A stretch of 64,000 nucleotides of DNA, taken from positions 124,001 to 188,000 of the forward strand of contig JASKMD010000021.1 of assembly GCA_030144725.1 (NCBI GenBank), written 5' to 3'. Source of the DNA: Haematococcus lacustris. Its lineage: Eukaryota > Chlorophyta > Chlorophyceae > Chlamydomonadales > Haematococcaceae. Positions 1 to 29,043 of the stretch are shown one piece after another. The stretch's first letter is position 1, and every line of letters begins with the position of its first letter. The translations under genes were made by a program, and so were the position numbers. The notes under the pieces were generated by a model that was not told the DNA's origin, did no database searches, and saw only the letters and a list, made by a program, of their open reading frames with translations.

Positions 1-1710
1 GGGGGTATTGAGGAGTGGGGAGGGAGGGGGGAGGGTGGTCTTAAGAGGGAACAACACAGGAGGCAGGTCAGGCTGGCTGCTGCTGGTGTTGGTGGGGCTG
101 TTTGCGAGCCATTAGGTGGACTGTGATAACACCCGGCCCTGACCCCCCCTCTCTCTCCCACCCCCACCCCCACCCCCACCCTACTCTGCTGCTCCCCAAC
201 CCCTCCCCCCACCTACCTCATCCCATCACCCACTCTCCGGTCCTATCTTTATCTCTCCCCTCCTCTCCTCACCTCTTCCCACTCTTCACCTCTCCCCTCC
301 TCTCCTCACCTCTCCTCCCCTCTCCTCACCTCTTCCCCCTCCTCACCTCTCCCCTCCTCTCCTCCCCTCTCCTCCCCTTTCCTCACCTCTTCCCCCTCCT
401 CACCTCTCCCTGCCAGGTGCTCACTGAGCCGCGCTCCGCCCTGTGCAAGCAGTACACCTCCCTGCTGGCCATGAGCGGGGCCAGGCTGTGCTACACCAGG
501 GACGCCCTGCAGGTCAGCCCCCCCTGACCCCCTCACCTCACCCCGGCAGACATCAGCCACAGCTGACCCACCCCTGACCCCCTCCTGGCCCTGCCCGCCC
601 CTGCACCCACCTGTGGTGCCCTGCCTCACCCCCCTCTGCTGTCGCGGCACACATGCCACCCCTGACACCTGCCCTGACACCTGCCCACCGGCCCTGACAC
701 CTGCACGGCCCACCGGCCCTGACACCTGCACGGCTCACCTCCTTGTGAATCCGTTAGCTGTGGTGCTGTGGCTGTGGTGGTTCAGCTGTGGGGCCTCAGC
801 TGTGGTGCTGTGGCTTGATGCTGTGGCTCTGGTGCTCTGCTGTGGTGCCTCTGCTGTGGGCTGTTGCCTAGTCAGGCTGGTGGTTCACACAGCTTAGGCA
901 AGCAAGTGCCGGGCAACAGGTTGGCAGTACCCTGCTCTGTTTCCTTCCCTTCATTACGCTAACGACACCCTGGGCTCGCACCGCAGCTGCTGCCTCTGTC
1001 CTCGCCCCTTGCAGCCCACCCACCCACCCACCCACCCACCCACCCACCCACCCACCTACCCTCGTTCAGAGAGGCTTTGTTGACCGCAGGCCATTGCTCG
1101 TCGGGCCATCAAGAAGGGCACTGGCACCAGAGGGCTGCGCTGCATCATGGAGGGTCTGCTGACTGACGCCATGTTTGATGTGAGAAGGGGCAGGCAGGGC
1201 GGGAGGGGCCAGAGTGGAAGGGGGAGGAGGGGCGCAGCGTGCTTGGTGTGGGAGAGGGGAGGAGGAGGCACCAGGCTGCGTCATGCTGTGCACAGCAGGC
1301 TGGGTATGGGATGGGGATGGCAATGACAGCAGCAGCGAAAGGGGATTGCGAGTGTGCACCATTGACGCAAACATGTGGCCTTGTTCTCTCATCTTGACCC
1401 TCACCCTTTCTAGGCCTCCTAGACCTGCCAGCTCCGGCGGGTGCATTCTGGTGATGTGCGCGACATGGTTATCTACGCTGTTGCTGCGATGGCGATTGCA
1501 CACCTGTCGCCGCACCCCTGCATCATCCGTGCAATCTCCTGCTCTGCCACGCAGCTGCCAAGCTTGTCCCGGGAGCACGGGCCGGCAGTGGTGGTACTGG
1601 ACGCAGAATGCGTGGAAGCTGGTCGGCCCGCAAGTGTCCTTACCGGCCAGGACGCCGCGCACTTCTTGGCGGAGGAGGACTTTGTGGAGCCGCTGGCGGC
1701 TGAGGTGTGA
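1..1710 (+). CDS. CLPX: ClpX-type AAA+ unfoldase of an organellar Clp protease, C-terminal exons only (5' part lies outside the window)
   Basis: ClpX unfolds proteins with ATP and feeds them to the ClpP peptidase; eukaryotic copies act in mitochondria or plastids. Three exons are visible: 417-512, 1090-1179 and 1555-1710, all phase 0 with GT/AG borders, ending in a TGA. Exon 1 encodes the start of the C-terminal small domain (LTEPRSALCKQY...), as in ClpX proteins where the sequence after the AAA core reads LTEPKNALVKQY. Exon 2 holds the sensor-2 region (KKGTGTRGLR), whose Arg contacts ATP in this family. Exon 3 (GPAVVVLDAECVE) matches the last beta strand and the short tail of ClpX. The Walker and zinc-binding parts would lie before base 1. 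Bases 1-416 are intron, filled by a CT-rich tandem repeat. What cannot be decided from this fragment is mitochondrial versus plastid targeting. Confidence 0.85.
241..411. repeat. CT-rich imperfect tandem repeat in a ClpX intron
   Basis: Repeats of a roughly 20-base unit resembling TCACCTCTCCCCTCCTCTCC run up to the acceptor of the exon starting at 417. The strand seen in the RNA is pyrimidine-only, so it doubles as an unusually long polypyrimidine tract. The ORFs read through it are low-complexity artefacts. Confidence 0.8.
1014..1056. repeat. (CCCA)n microsatellite in ClpX intron
   Basis: About ten tandem CCCA units lie some 35 bases before the acceptor of the exon that begins at 1090. Confidence 0.9.
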
Positions 1711-2775
1711 TCGTGGGCTGGCGAGTGTGAGACGTCGAGACATTGTCGGACCTGCATCCGTGCTCCCGACCCGGTTTGGACATCAGCTGCACCCCACTCA
1801 TTCCGTGACGTCTGTACTAGATATGCTCCTGTACAACAACGTTGTGTCCGTGTGGTTCAAGTCGCGATCGCCAGGTGAGTGTTCAGTTACTCAGCGCGAG
1901 TTGCATGCCAGCGGATGGGAATGCATGGGTAGGCCTTCGCGGCCTGATGCCTGCTGCTGCTGAGTGTGTACTGTACTTGACAACTGGTTTTCATACAATA
2001 TAGCGGTACATGCTATGACATGCCAAAACTTCTAGCTTGTACAACAGGGATGGCGATGGGTTGCAGTGGGCGAGGTGTGGGTGCAGTGGTTAATGTCAGT
2101 GCTGGTGGGACATGTGAATTCTGATGCAATTAACCAGGTCCACGTGCTTCCTATTGAGCTTTGTGGAATTGTGAAACGCCCACTATGAATCTATGCACGA
2201 TGTCGACAAACGAGGTTGTGGACCGCGGCGCCGCGTTTACATTGAGTTTGCACCCCAGCTGGATGTCAAGGTGTCTCTCACTTTCTCTGGCCAAGGCCCT
2301 ATACTGCCAACCCTTGCTCAGTTGTCTTCCCAAATGCAATGTTCTCCTTGCAACATACGCCTTCAGCTCAGCAAGTGGAGCGCCTTCGCGATGTGAGGAG
2401 TTGCGGGACGCGGGTCACACTGAAACATGCAGGTTTACCTCGTCGTTGATGAGCAGTCCGCTTGCCTGATGGCGAGGAAGAGGAGACGAACCGGTTCGCC
2501 TGCGACAGAGCTCGAAATATACTGGCCTGGTCGATCGTGATGATTGAGCCGCCTCGGACTCAGCGGCAGAAACGCGGGTAACTTATCTTGGACCCAGTTC
2601 CAAGCATCGCGTTATCGCGGCGCTGTCTACTCCAATTGGCTATCGGCCTTGGATGCCTTACATCACTAGAGATTTTTCTGACCCAGGCACGCTGGTCCTT
2701 ACACAACGTGCAACCCTTGAGCCAGTGGAAGCGGAGACTGCACCGCACAAGGCTTACGACAGCTGGCAAACTCCA
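1711..2775. other. Convergent intergenic region between ClpX (+) and the GLTSCR1-domain gene (-)
   Basis: No exon or repeat family is recognisable here. It should hold the two 3' UTRs. The chlorophyte polyadenylation signal TGTAA occurs on the minus strand at 2699-2703 and again at 2658-2662, 73 and about 114 bases after the stop codon of the minus-strand gene. Confidence 0.5.
2699..2703 (-). terminator. Candidate TGTAA polyadenylation signal
   Basis: TGTAA is the usual polyadenylation signal in Chlamydomonas-type green algae. This copy lies 73 bases downstream of the TGA of the GLTSCR1-domain gene; a second copy follows at 2658-2662. A pentamer is weak evidence alone. Confidence 0.35.
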
Positions 2776-4651
2776 TCAGCCGGCTTCGTCCCCCGACAAC
2801 ACCACATCGTCTTCGTATTGCATGTGATCGCCTGCGTTCGCCGCCCCGTACTCATCCCCCGCTTCATGGTCCGCGTCCCCTGCCTCCCCCTCGCCTGCTC
2901 CCTCCTCATCGCCATCCTCCTCCTCCTGCCCCTCACCCCCCTCAAGATGGCCCTCCTCCTCATCCTGCGCGAAGTGATGCAGCACAAAATCAGGCAACAT
3001 GGTATGGCATGGTGAAGGTAAACTACCTGCGCCGCAGCAGGGATCGACCTTGGCAAGAACCACAACCACAGCCACAGAGCTCTAACATGTGGACATGGTG
3101 CAAAGCCCCACCCCTACCCACCCACTTGCCTGCCTGCCCCACCTCACCCCAGCCAGCTGCGTTGCCGAGGCCTTCTGCCCCACCTGTTGCACCCACCACA
3201 GTCCCCGTACACCTGGCAAGCCCCACTGGCATCCACACCTCCTCACACCTCCTCATCCCACCTTCCCCACGACCCCTTGCCTCTCCACCCCTCTGCCCCA
3301 CTCTACCCCAGCCAGGCATCGGCCTGCCTGCTCCCTTCGTCCCCCAGGCATACCTCCAGCTCCTCCTCCTCCTCCCCCTCCTCGTCACCCTCCTCCTCCT
3401 CCTCCTCTTCCTCTTCCCCGCCCTCGCTCCCCAGGCCACCCTGCTCCTCTGCCTGGCCCTGCAACCCCTGCTGCTGTGTAATCCCCAGCGCTTGGAGGTT
3501 GTTGGCGGTGCCAGCACCATCTAACGCACTGAGATCAGCAGGACCCAGTGTACCCAGATCAGCAGGACCCAACCCCTGCAGCACCGATTCTGCTGCTCCA
3601 GCTGCCACCCCGCCGCCCAGCGCGTGTGCCCCTGTCAACCCAGCTGCTGCAGCCGGCGCCCCCCCACCCCCCGCCCCAGTGACCCCTTGGCCCAGCACCC
3701 CAGCAGTCGGCGCCGCCGTCAAACCATGCATGGGCAGTGGAAAAGCGGAGGGGCCGGACACCATCAGGGGTCCCCGGGGCAGTGGGTGGGCCAGGGGCCT
3801 GGGGGCTGTGTGGCCTGCCGCCCCCTGGGGTCCATCCTCATCCGGTGTGATGTAGCCAGCTGGCTTGTTCTGCTCCTTCTGAAGCAGCTCTGCCGCGTCC
3901 GCCCCCAGCAGCCGCTCCTTCAGCAGCCGGTGCTCAGGGGCCAGCGGCACACAGGGCCAGCGCAGCAGCTCACCCTCACACCGCCCCACCAGCTCTTGCA
4001 CCTTGCCGATGCGGCGAAGCACCGCCTGGGCCTGGGACGCAATTTGAGTGGCCCAGGCCGTGTCACGGCTCAGCAGCAGCTGGGGGGCTGACAGCTCCTG
4101 CAGCTCCTCCAGGTCAGCTGCTGCTGGGTCAGTGCCTGCAAGCAGCTGCAGGACAAGCGGAGCATCAGGGCAGAGGGGGGAGGGTGGGGGGGAAGGGCAA
4201 GAGGTCTGGACTAACAATGGAGGGGCATGGGGCCACAAGGGCACCCCTGGCAGGGAGGCATTGGTCACAGGTCAAAGGTTACACTGCTCCGCAACATCAC
4301 TGTGCAGCAGGCGGCCAGGATGCAGCGTGAATGAGCTACACTGAATGAACGGTATGCTGGGGAGGAGTGGGCTGCACTTGAGTGGCTGCACCACGGCTGC
4401 ATTTGCGCAGTCGTGAGGAAATGCCCAGCCCCATTTGTCAACCTAGCTATACCTGTCTTCTGCGTTCACCCGCGGGTCTGCCAATAGCGCAGCGAACTGA
4501 CATGGAAAGGGATGAGTCTGTCGACCGCGTCTTGCAGGTGCCGAAAAGGCGTCACGATGTCCAGAGTGCACAGCCGCTTGGCATCCTCGTTCAACATCTC
4601 AACTTGTCGCTTGTGAGCGCGAGCCTCGCCCGGTGTCTTTCTCGACGCCAT
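2776..4651 (-). CDS. GLTSCR1/BICRA-domain protein (plant BRIP-like), putative SWI/SNF chromatin-remodelling subunit
   Basis: Model of 376 residues from three exons, all phase 0: 4502-4651, 3354-4145, 2776-2964. The first ATG of the reading frame opens exon 1. Residues about 15-130 match the conserved GLTSCR1 region: a hallmark TPF.hlqDAVdRLIPFH (seen as TPFRHLQDAVDRLIPFH), then after the intron a helical stretch ending in EHRLLKERLL, which in the family is a conserved leader of a basic/acidic helix. Human GLTSCR1/BICRA and its paralogue define the GBAF (ncBAF) form of SWI/SNF; Arabidopsis BRIP1/2 bind BRAHMA. After the domain comes a Gly/Ala/Pro linker, a nine-Glu run coded by a CCT-type repeat, and a final exon rich in Glu and Asp. 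Function is inferred only from this domain. The gene is separated by 584 bases from PP4R3, in the same orientation. Confidence 0.75.
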
Positions 4652-5235
4652 CGCCAGATATACTTGATTGCCTCAAGGCTGCGTTTCGAACGAGTTTTAC
4701 ATTGTGACTGACTGGATGATTGACGTGGTGAGAAGGCACGTATGAGACACCCTGGTTGCTGAAGGTTGCATGGTCCGACAACCTTGCATGATACCAAAAT
4801 AATTTAAACACCATGAGCCCTTCCGGTCACCAAGCATGAACCCGGCATATCTCCATAACTACCCCGGGAACGTGTCCACGGTCGTGCGCTTTGTCACGTC
4901 AAATAACATCATGCAGCTCGCGCTGTCTGCAAAAGAAACCAAACACGTCACCTGTGTGCATGGTACAGTTGGCCCTATCCTCCCTGCACCTGTTGGACCC
5001 CAAGTACTGGAGCGCGACACCCTGTGCAAGGTGGCGGTTGATGCCGAACATGGCAGCAAGCAAGACAGTGCGCTACTGCCACCAGCCCAGTGCCGTGCAG
5101 TCTGGACGAAAGTGCTTCTCAAAGCTAGTGCAGCAGGAGGGCAGGGTAGCAAAGCAGCCTGGCCGCCGGCTCGAGCTGCGAGGCATGAAGGTAAACATGA
5201 TGATGCAAAGGCCCCTGGCAGCCACAGGTAGTGCC
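4652..5235. other. Short intergenic region between two minus-strand genes
   Basis: Must carry the PP4R3 3' UTR and the promoter and 5' UTR of the GLTSCR1-domain gene. A minus-strand TGTAA sits at 4697-4701, only 46 bases before the downstream ATG, which would place the PP4R3 poly(A) site almost on the next gene if it is used. Bases about 4,680-4,830 are more AT-rich than the surroundings, as promoters of GC-rich algae often are. Confidence 0.4.
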
Positions 5236-15324
<10,089 letters not shown>

Positions 15325-16173
15325 TTTCGGCTTTGTTGCCCTGTGGCTGATACCGTGGAGGTGGGCCCGGGGGCCCGAGGGCCGATACAAATTCAGCACA
15401 GCATTTCACAAGTTCCAACTCTCTTAATATATCTTCAACCCAGGTTGCACGGGTACGGGCAATGTTCTTGGTCCCGAGTTTAGTTTTTGCGTCACTCCGG
15501 CACGCTGAGTTCAAAGACTTCTCTGCCGCGCATCGACTCAGGTCATGTGGTGGGCAGTGAACTGTTCTTGTCTACCCATTTCCAAGTTTGAATTGTGGGG
15601 CCGGCTGCCAGGCACTTTTCAACTTGAGCTATATTCCTTATGGCGTTCAAGCTATTTCAGTGACAATCCCCATAGGCAACACCTTGTTTCATGTTGAATG
15701 GGGCAGTTGCGCTGTGCCCCATACAGCCTGATGTTTTACAGCTGTGGCAATAGGCTGTGGGGTTGTGACTTGCGTTCATGCTACCATGCCGCATTTGACC
15801 GACAACCATCACGCCCACTGCACCACTGTAATCACTGAGCCGAAACTGAGGTTCAAATGGTGGAGACTCAAACATACTGTGCTGCAGTAACGCCGACAGT
15901 ATCTACTTGCACCGCAGATCGGTGATTGCCCTGTGCTGCTGTTGCTACTGCTGCTGACCCCTGGCGGCCTAGGGGAGAAAGGGGCTGGCTATAGGATGCT
16001 GGTGCAGGCAGCCGCTCAGGGGCTACCAACCACTGCAACTGCCATGTGGTGATGATGCTAATGACTGCCAGGGGTGAGTACGGAGTCAGAGAGATGCATG
16101 ATGTGGTCTACGCAGGGCGCAAGGAGTCGAGGGGGTGGGCGCACCCCTCAGCTACGGTGGGGCCATGATGGGG
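15325..16173. other. Intergenic region upstream of PP4R3 and downstream of the TMEM45-like gene
   Basis: Expected to hold the PP4R3 promoter and 5' UTR and the 3' UTR of the TMEM45-like gene. A minus-strand TGTAA at 15736-15740 could end the latter. A minus-strand ORF at 15657-15875 (72 codons, several Cys and His) has no recognisable family and I do not call it a gene. Confidence 0.4.
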
Positions 16174-16736
16174 TCATGGCGCATGGGACGACACGAGAGG
16201 GGTGAGCTCGGCCACACTCCGCGCATCCTTGTGACCGGGGTTCAAATCCAGGCCAGCCCGCTGTACGCCTGACTGGGCTCTCAGGTGCTCGTTGAGGTGC
16301 GCAGCGTGCCACCAGCGCATCACCAGGAACACTGTGCAGCAGCAGGCAAGGTGTGCTGCTGCCATGGCCTGCCTGGGGAGGTAGCTAGCGGCAGGTACAC
16401 CCCGCCCCAGCCCCGGCCCAGCAGGCCCCCCTTCTCCCCAAGGCTCTCCCTCCCCCTCTCCCTCTCACTGAGCAGCCTGCCGCCCTACCTGCCTCCTCAG
16501 CTGCCAGCCACCCCTCCCTCCCTGCCCTCTCACCCAGCAGCAGTGCCAGTGCCAGGATGTTCATCCACATCACGAACACCACGGGTACGAACATGCCAGG
16601 GCTCATGTCAGGCACCGGGTGCAGTGTGTCCCAGGCTGGACGCCCCTCAAACAGCACACGGGCAGCAGCTAGGTACCCCACCGCCTGCAACCCACCATAA
16701 CAGCAACACGCCTGCACTGACCCACAAAATCATCTT

Positions 16737-16776
<40 letters not shown>

Positions 16777-19261
16777 GCGCCTGCACTCGCCCTCCACTGT
16801 GACACGTAGGCTGGTGGCGTGCTCATCATCATCATCAGCATGATCGGAAGCAGGGAGCAGCAGGCTCAGCAGAGTGGGGACTCAAAGTGCTGATGTGAGC
16901 AGCAACAGCAACAACAAACCATAGGATGTTGTGTGACGTCGGGTGTGTGACCTGCCCAGCCAACCTGCAACCACAAGCTGTAGCATTTGAGCACTCCTGG
17001 CCAAAACTCGTCCGGCAGCAGCAGCTCCAGGGTCAGGGCGGCAGCAGTGGCGGCCACTGCCAGGAACAGGCAGTAGTAGGTCAGTCCCCCCAGCATGTCA
17101 GCATACTCCCCGGTGTACAGAGTCAGGGCCTGCAGCCAGGCCCAGCACAGCAGCAGCAGCAGCCTTTAGGCCTTGTGGTGGCTTGTGTGTCTCTCATCCT
17201 CCTGACCCAAGTATGGCAGCCAGGGTTTGAACCCGGGACACACATTCAGCACCCATGCGCCGGCACTGTGCTCTTACTTGTTCATCCTGTTTTCACCTGT
17301 GCTTCAAGGCCAGGGCCGCAGCGCCCTGCCCGATCACCTGGCCTGAAGCCTGGCTGCAGCTCAACCACCTGACGCGCGGGCGGCCTCCAGCCGGACCCCA
17401 TGCCCAGTGATGATGATGATGATGATGATGATGACACTCACCAGCCTTGGCCTTCCTCAACTGCCCTGGCTGTGGCTGCCTCCCCACCAACACTGGACTG
17501 CCGCATGAGCTGCCACCTGCCTGTGGGGGCTCATAAACCGCCATGGCTCGCCTGGCGCCGTCAGCTTGAGGCTATGGACCAGCATTTTTGAAGCCACCTC
17601 TCAGAGGCATGGGGCATGGGGCATGGGGCATGGGGTTTGGGGCATGAGGCATGGGGTGGGCGCACCTGCAGGCCAAAGGCTGCCCCGGTGACCACGTGCT
17701 GGGTATTGTCAGGTAGTTGGATGTAGAGCGCCACCAGGTCCACCACTCCTGGACAGGGTGGGGCACTGGGCAGGTCAGCCGGGCAGTCAGTGCAGCTCTG
17801 GGTGCTCCCTCCCTCCTGCTGCTGATCACTGCGCCGCTGCTGACGGTGCTGAATATGTAACTACGCCATGTTGGGTAAGTGCCATGTGACAATGATGGTG
17901 CTGGTGCTGGTGCTAATGACTGCTGCTGCTGCTGCTGCTGCTATGACCGCTGCTGCTGCTGCTGCTGCTACTGACCGCTGCTGCTGCTGCTGCTGCTGCT
18001 AATGGCTGCTGCTGCTATAGCTGGAGCCGCTGTTGCTGCTGGTGCTGGTGTGAGTGTCAGTGTTGGAGGGGCGCCCCGTTGATGCAGTGCACCTGGGACA
18101 ACAGCTGCCCAGGCCCGCGTTCATTCACTCTTTCCCTGTGACCCTCCCACACACACACATGCTGCTCTGCTGTTCAAGAGCTTGACCACAGCTTGAGGAA
18201 GCGGTGTCCTGCCATGGTGTAGTGGCACCCATGCATCCATGCTTGCTTGCACCCACCCCACATACTCATGAGTCAGCACCACGGCACAATTATACACTGG
18301 GTCGTTGCCTACCCAACCCTTTTGACGGCGCCCCACTGGCTACGGCTGCATTGTGGCACCGTGCAGGTCAGCTGGGCGCTTCACTGTGGCTTGTTAGTCG
18401 AGACCACACTAGCCTGTTCAGCAGAGAGATGCTCAGCTGCTGCTCAGCAGAGTGCAGCACAGCTGATGCTCAGCTGCTGCTCAGCCAGCTGCCGCTGCCC
18501 CACACCTGCTATGAGGAAGCCAAACAGCGTCCATGCATTCTGCCGGCCACTGACTTGCGTGATGTCCATCCGCCCTGACAACTCAGAACCACTAGGGCAC
18601 ACGCTCGAGCTGCGAGTGGTGGCAGCTGCTGCTAGCACTACTGCCCTCGACCATGTGCAATGGCAGTGAGGCCTCTGCTTCAGCTGCGAACCAAACAGGC
18701 AGACAGCTGTGCTGCTGGTGTGGTGCCTGTTACCTGGGGCTGCAATGAATTGTGTCACTGCCTTACCTCCATCCTGACCCAGACCACCACAGCTGAATGA
18801 CGATGAAAATGAAGGGAAGCAAGGCTTTGAGAGCTGGCTCGACTGGCAGGCTCCAGGATCTCACAACAACAGGGTAAACGACCTGGGCTCTATATGGCGC
18901 ATTTTTACTGGATGTCAGGTATGACCTGAACACGTTGATTGTCCAGTGGGTCGCCCACAAGAGCAACACCAGCCCAGGCGTGAAGTTGGCTGACCAGCTG
19001 CTTGGTCTTTGGCTTCCAACACCACTCCACTGCGCACACCACCATCAGCTGGCATTCGGCGGTGATGTTAAAGCAACCTTCGCAGTTGCGACAGGTTGCG
19101 ACAGATGGCGACTGTGCACGTCATTTAGTGATGCTGCAGCTCACAGACAGGCCGTCACACGTCCGCCCGAAGTCGCCTCCCATGTCCATGTGCATCTGGG
19201 GCATTGGCGCACTACCATCGGGAGGTGCTTGGTAGTTATGAGTGTCATGCGTGTGGTTCAT
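16174..19261 (-). CDS. TMEM45/DUF716-family multi-pass membrane protein with a His/Met-rich N-terminus
   Basis: Seven exons: 19159-19261, 18767-18989, 18506-18549, 17666-17748, 16965-17129, 16534-16684, 16174-16331; phases close and give 308 residues. The family (animal TMEM45, plant DUF716) has about seven membrane helices and no settled biochemical role. Matching features in order: a first helix of the PG(L)..LLWATHWTIN type, a stretch ending in LWWSG, QNAWTLFGFLIAGVVDL, the hydrophobic LTYYCLFLAVAATAAALTL, a YSLWLQ block where relatives read LQG(T/L)WF, the loop PAWDTLHPVPDMSP and a last helix VFLVMRWWHAAHL. The N-terminal about 30 residues before the first helix contain repeated His and Met (MNHTHDTH, MPQMHMDM). 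The first exon is inferred from phase alone plus a good donor and is the least certain. Divergent from the FHA/BRCT gene. Confidence 0.75.
17226..17245 (-). other. Isolated tRNA B-box-like sequence in an intron
   Basis: On the minus strand the motif GGTTCAAACCC sits in an intron of the TMEM45-like gene, roughly 45-70 bases after a GC-rich segment that could include an A box. No cloverleaf could be folded by eye, so this is at best a relic of a tRNA-derived SINE. Confidence 0.2.
17922..18017. repeat. Interrupted (CTG)n microsatellite
   Basis: Several CTG runs separated by short interruptions (CTATGACCG, CTACTGACCG) lie in an intron of the TMEM45-like gene. No reading frame of that gene crosses it. 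Confidence 0.85.
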
Positions 19262-19466
19262 TGTTGCGGGATGCTGCTTCCGCAACTGCGTCTCACCTTT
19301 TGAATAATGGGTGTGACTTAGTAAAGGACTTGGAAACTGTTGATTCCTCTTTGGCTTAGGTGTAGTAGATGTGGGATGAAGCTAAAGAAGCGCCCGAGAC
19401 GCAGGAAGATTGCCTCAGCCCGCGGCCTCTTGAGCCTTTCGTTGATGGCATGCCCGTCAGTGCGAC
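19262..19466. promoter_or_regulatory. Probable bidirectional promoter between the TMEM45-like and FHA/BRCT genes
   Basis: Only 205 bases separate the two divergent start codons (19261 on minus, 19467 on plus; the second ATG of the plus gene is at 19500). Both 5' UTRs and both promoters must fit here. The stretch is less GC-rich than its flanks. No TATA box was assigned. Confidence 0.5.
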
Positions 19467-27149
<7,683 letters not shown>

Positions 27150-28543
27150 GGGTCGGCGCATGCGGAAGGGAGGCGCGACGCGGCGGGGCGGGGCGCGGTG
27201 GGAGGGCGCAAGCGTTTAGTACATTGCTCAGTGTATATAACAGATTCATTCATTTCGCTCCAGCAGCTACTTGTGAATAGGACGAGTGCAGAATAGTTCA
27301 GTGTCATGTGCTTGCCAGGCAAGGTAGCAGTCAGCCTGTTGCATGTTAGGTGCCAGCTGGTTGGAGCGCAGCAGGAGCTCACCATCAGTTCAGTCAGCTT
27401 CAGGGCATGGCCATCAGCAGGAGATCAGTGGCATGTGGTCAAAGCATGCAGTGCTTGCTGAGCTCGCAGGGGTTAGGTCAGGCATTAAGTGAGAGGTGTG
27501 GATATTGTCTGGTGCAAAGGGTCGTCACAATGCATGAGTGCGGCCACATGGGTGACACCAGCGGCTGGCATAGCGAGGGGTTCAGCCAGGGCCTGGCATG
27601 GGGAGGGAGGGTGGAGGGGTGCTGCAGGTCCATGCAAGGGGTGGGGCGAGCAGGAGGAGGGTGGGTCAACCCAGCCAGGGGGCCAGGGCCCTTTGCCTGA
27701 GTCGACCGCCCCTCACAGTGCCTGGGTGCTTGTAGGTCTTGAGGTGGCTGGGGGCAGTCTGGGGGCAGTCTGGGGGTCTGGGGGCAGTCCATGAGGGGGC
27801 AGGGGGCTGGGGGTGTAGGCGCCACAGGTGCTGCAGGGTAGCCCTGAGGTACAGCCCCTGGCAGGGGCTGCAGGCAGGGGCCCTGGTGCAGGCGCCAGGG
27901 CGTTGGCTAGAGCACCCTGCCTCCCCGGCCGCTGCATGCTGTCCCATGATGGAATGTCACTAGGCATGGCGGTGAGCTGCAAAGGGTGAGTCCCGCCCCG
28001 GCCCCCAGCTGCTGCTCCGCTGTGCCACTGTCCTGGGGGCGCCTGTGCCGCCTGTAGGCCTGGTGCTGTGGTGCGCTGGGTGATGCGCTGTAGTGCCCCG
28101 CTGCCCGCATGCATGCACAGAAACCATGGCACGCGATCGGCATGCGTGTTGCACGCGAGTGTCGTGCTGTGCTGTGGGCCGCTGTGGGCTGCTGTGCAAG
28201 TCGTGAAGAGAAGAATATGTTGGGCCATGCTACACTTATAGATTTTGAAATGAGTGTCCATCCTGATGTTTGCATGATCAGGGAGGTAGATGGTTGACAA
28301 CGCTTGAGCCATGAAGTGCTAGGGTGCTTGGTCGCCCTTCCCATGCTTGCAGTGGGTTCATGCTTGCCATGCATTACATGGGCAAGCTCATTCTGACTAT
28401 GCTTTCGACATAACTTCTGTGAACCTCCTATGGGCCGCAACACCACGTTACACAGTGGTCTGCAGCCATCGTGCCTAAACTGAAGCCACCAAGACTGGGC
28501 CATAGCAACCACATGCTGGTGGTCAGTTCACGCCGCCGTCAGC
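27150..28543. other. Region between the FHA/BRCT gene and the assembly gap, no gene recognised
   Basis: Should contain the 3' UTR of the plus-strand gene. Several ORFs exist on the minus strand, but none resembles the missing end of the phosphoglucan, water dikinase or any other family I know. It contains short GGGGGCAGTCT-type and GGCCCTG-type repeats near 27,750-27,900. Confidence 0.5.
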
Positions 28544-29043
28544 NNNNNNNNNNNNNNNNNNNNNNNNNNNNNNNNNNNNNNNNNNNNNNNNNNNNNNNNN
28601 NNNNNNNNNNNNNNNNNNNNNNNNNNNNNNNNNNNNNNNNNNNNNNNNNNNNNNNNNNNNNNNNNNNNNNNNNNNNNNNNNNNNNNNNNNNNNNNNNNNN
28701 NNNNNNNNNNNNNNNNNNNNNNNNNNNNNNNNNNNNNNNNNNNNNNNNNNNNNNNNNNNNNNNNNNNNNNNNNNNNNNNNNNNNNNNNNNNNNNNNNNNN
28801 NNNNNNNNNNNNNNNNNNNNNNNNNNNNNNNNNNNNNNNNNNNNNNNNNNNNNNNNNNNNNNNNNNNNNNNNNNNNNNNNNNNNNNNNNNNNNNNNNNNN
28901 NNNNNNNNNNNNNNNNNNNNNNNNNNNNNNNNNNNNNNNNNNNNNNNNNNNNNNNNNNNNNNNNNNNNNNNNNNNNNNNNNNNNNNNNNNNNNNNNNNNN
29001 NNNNNNNNNNNNNNNNNNNNNNNNNNNNNNNNNNNNNNNNNNN
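28544..29043. other. Assembly gap of exactly 500 N
   Basis: A round number of N usually marks a scaffold gap of unknown length. It interrupts exon 21 of the phosphoglucan, water dikinase and hides everything downstream of it. Confidence 0.98.

Noticed and set aside
15657..15875. 72-codon minus-strand ORF with several Cys and His
   Set aside because: No spacing typical of a zinc finger, no homology recognised, and it lies in an intergenic UTR region.
16225..16245. tRNA B-box-like GGTTCAAATCC
   Set aside because: Lies within the last coding exon of the TMEM45-like gene and has no matching A box or acceptor stem.
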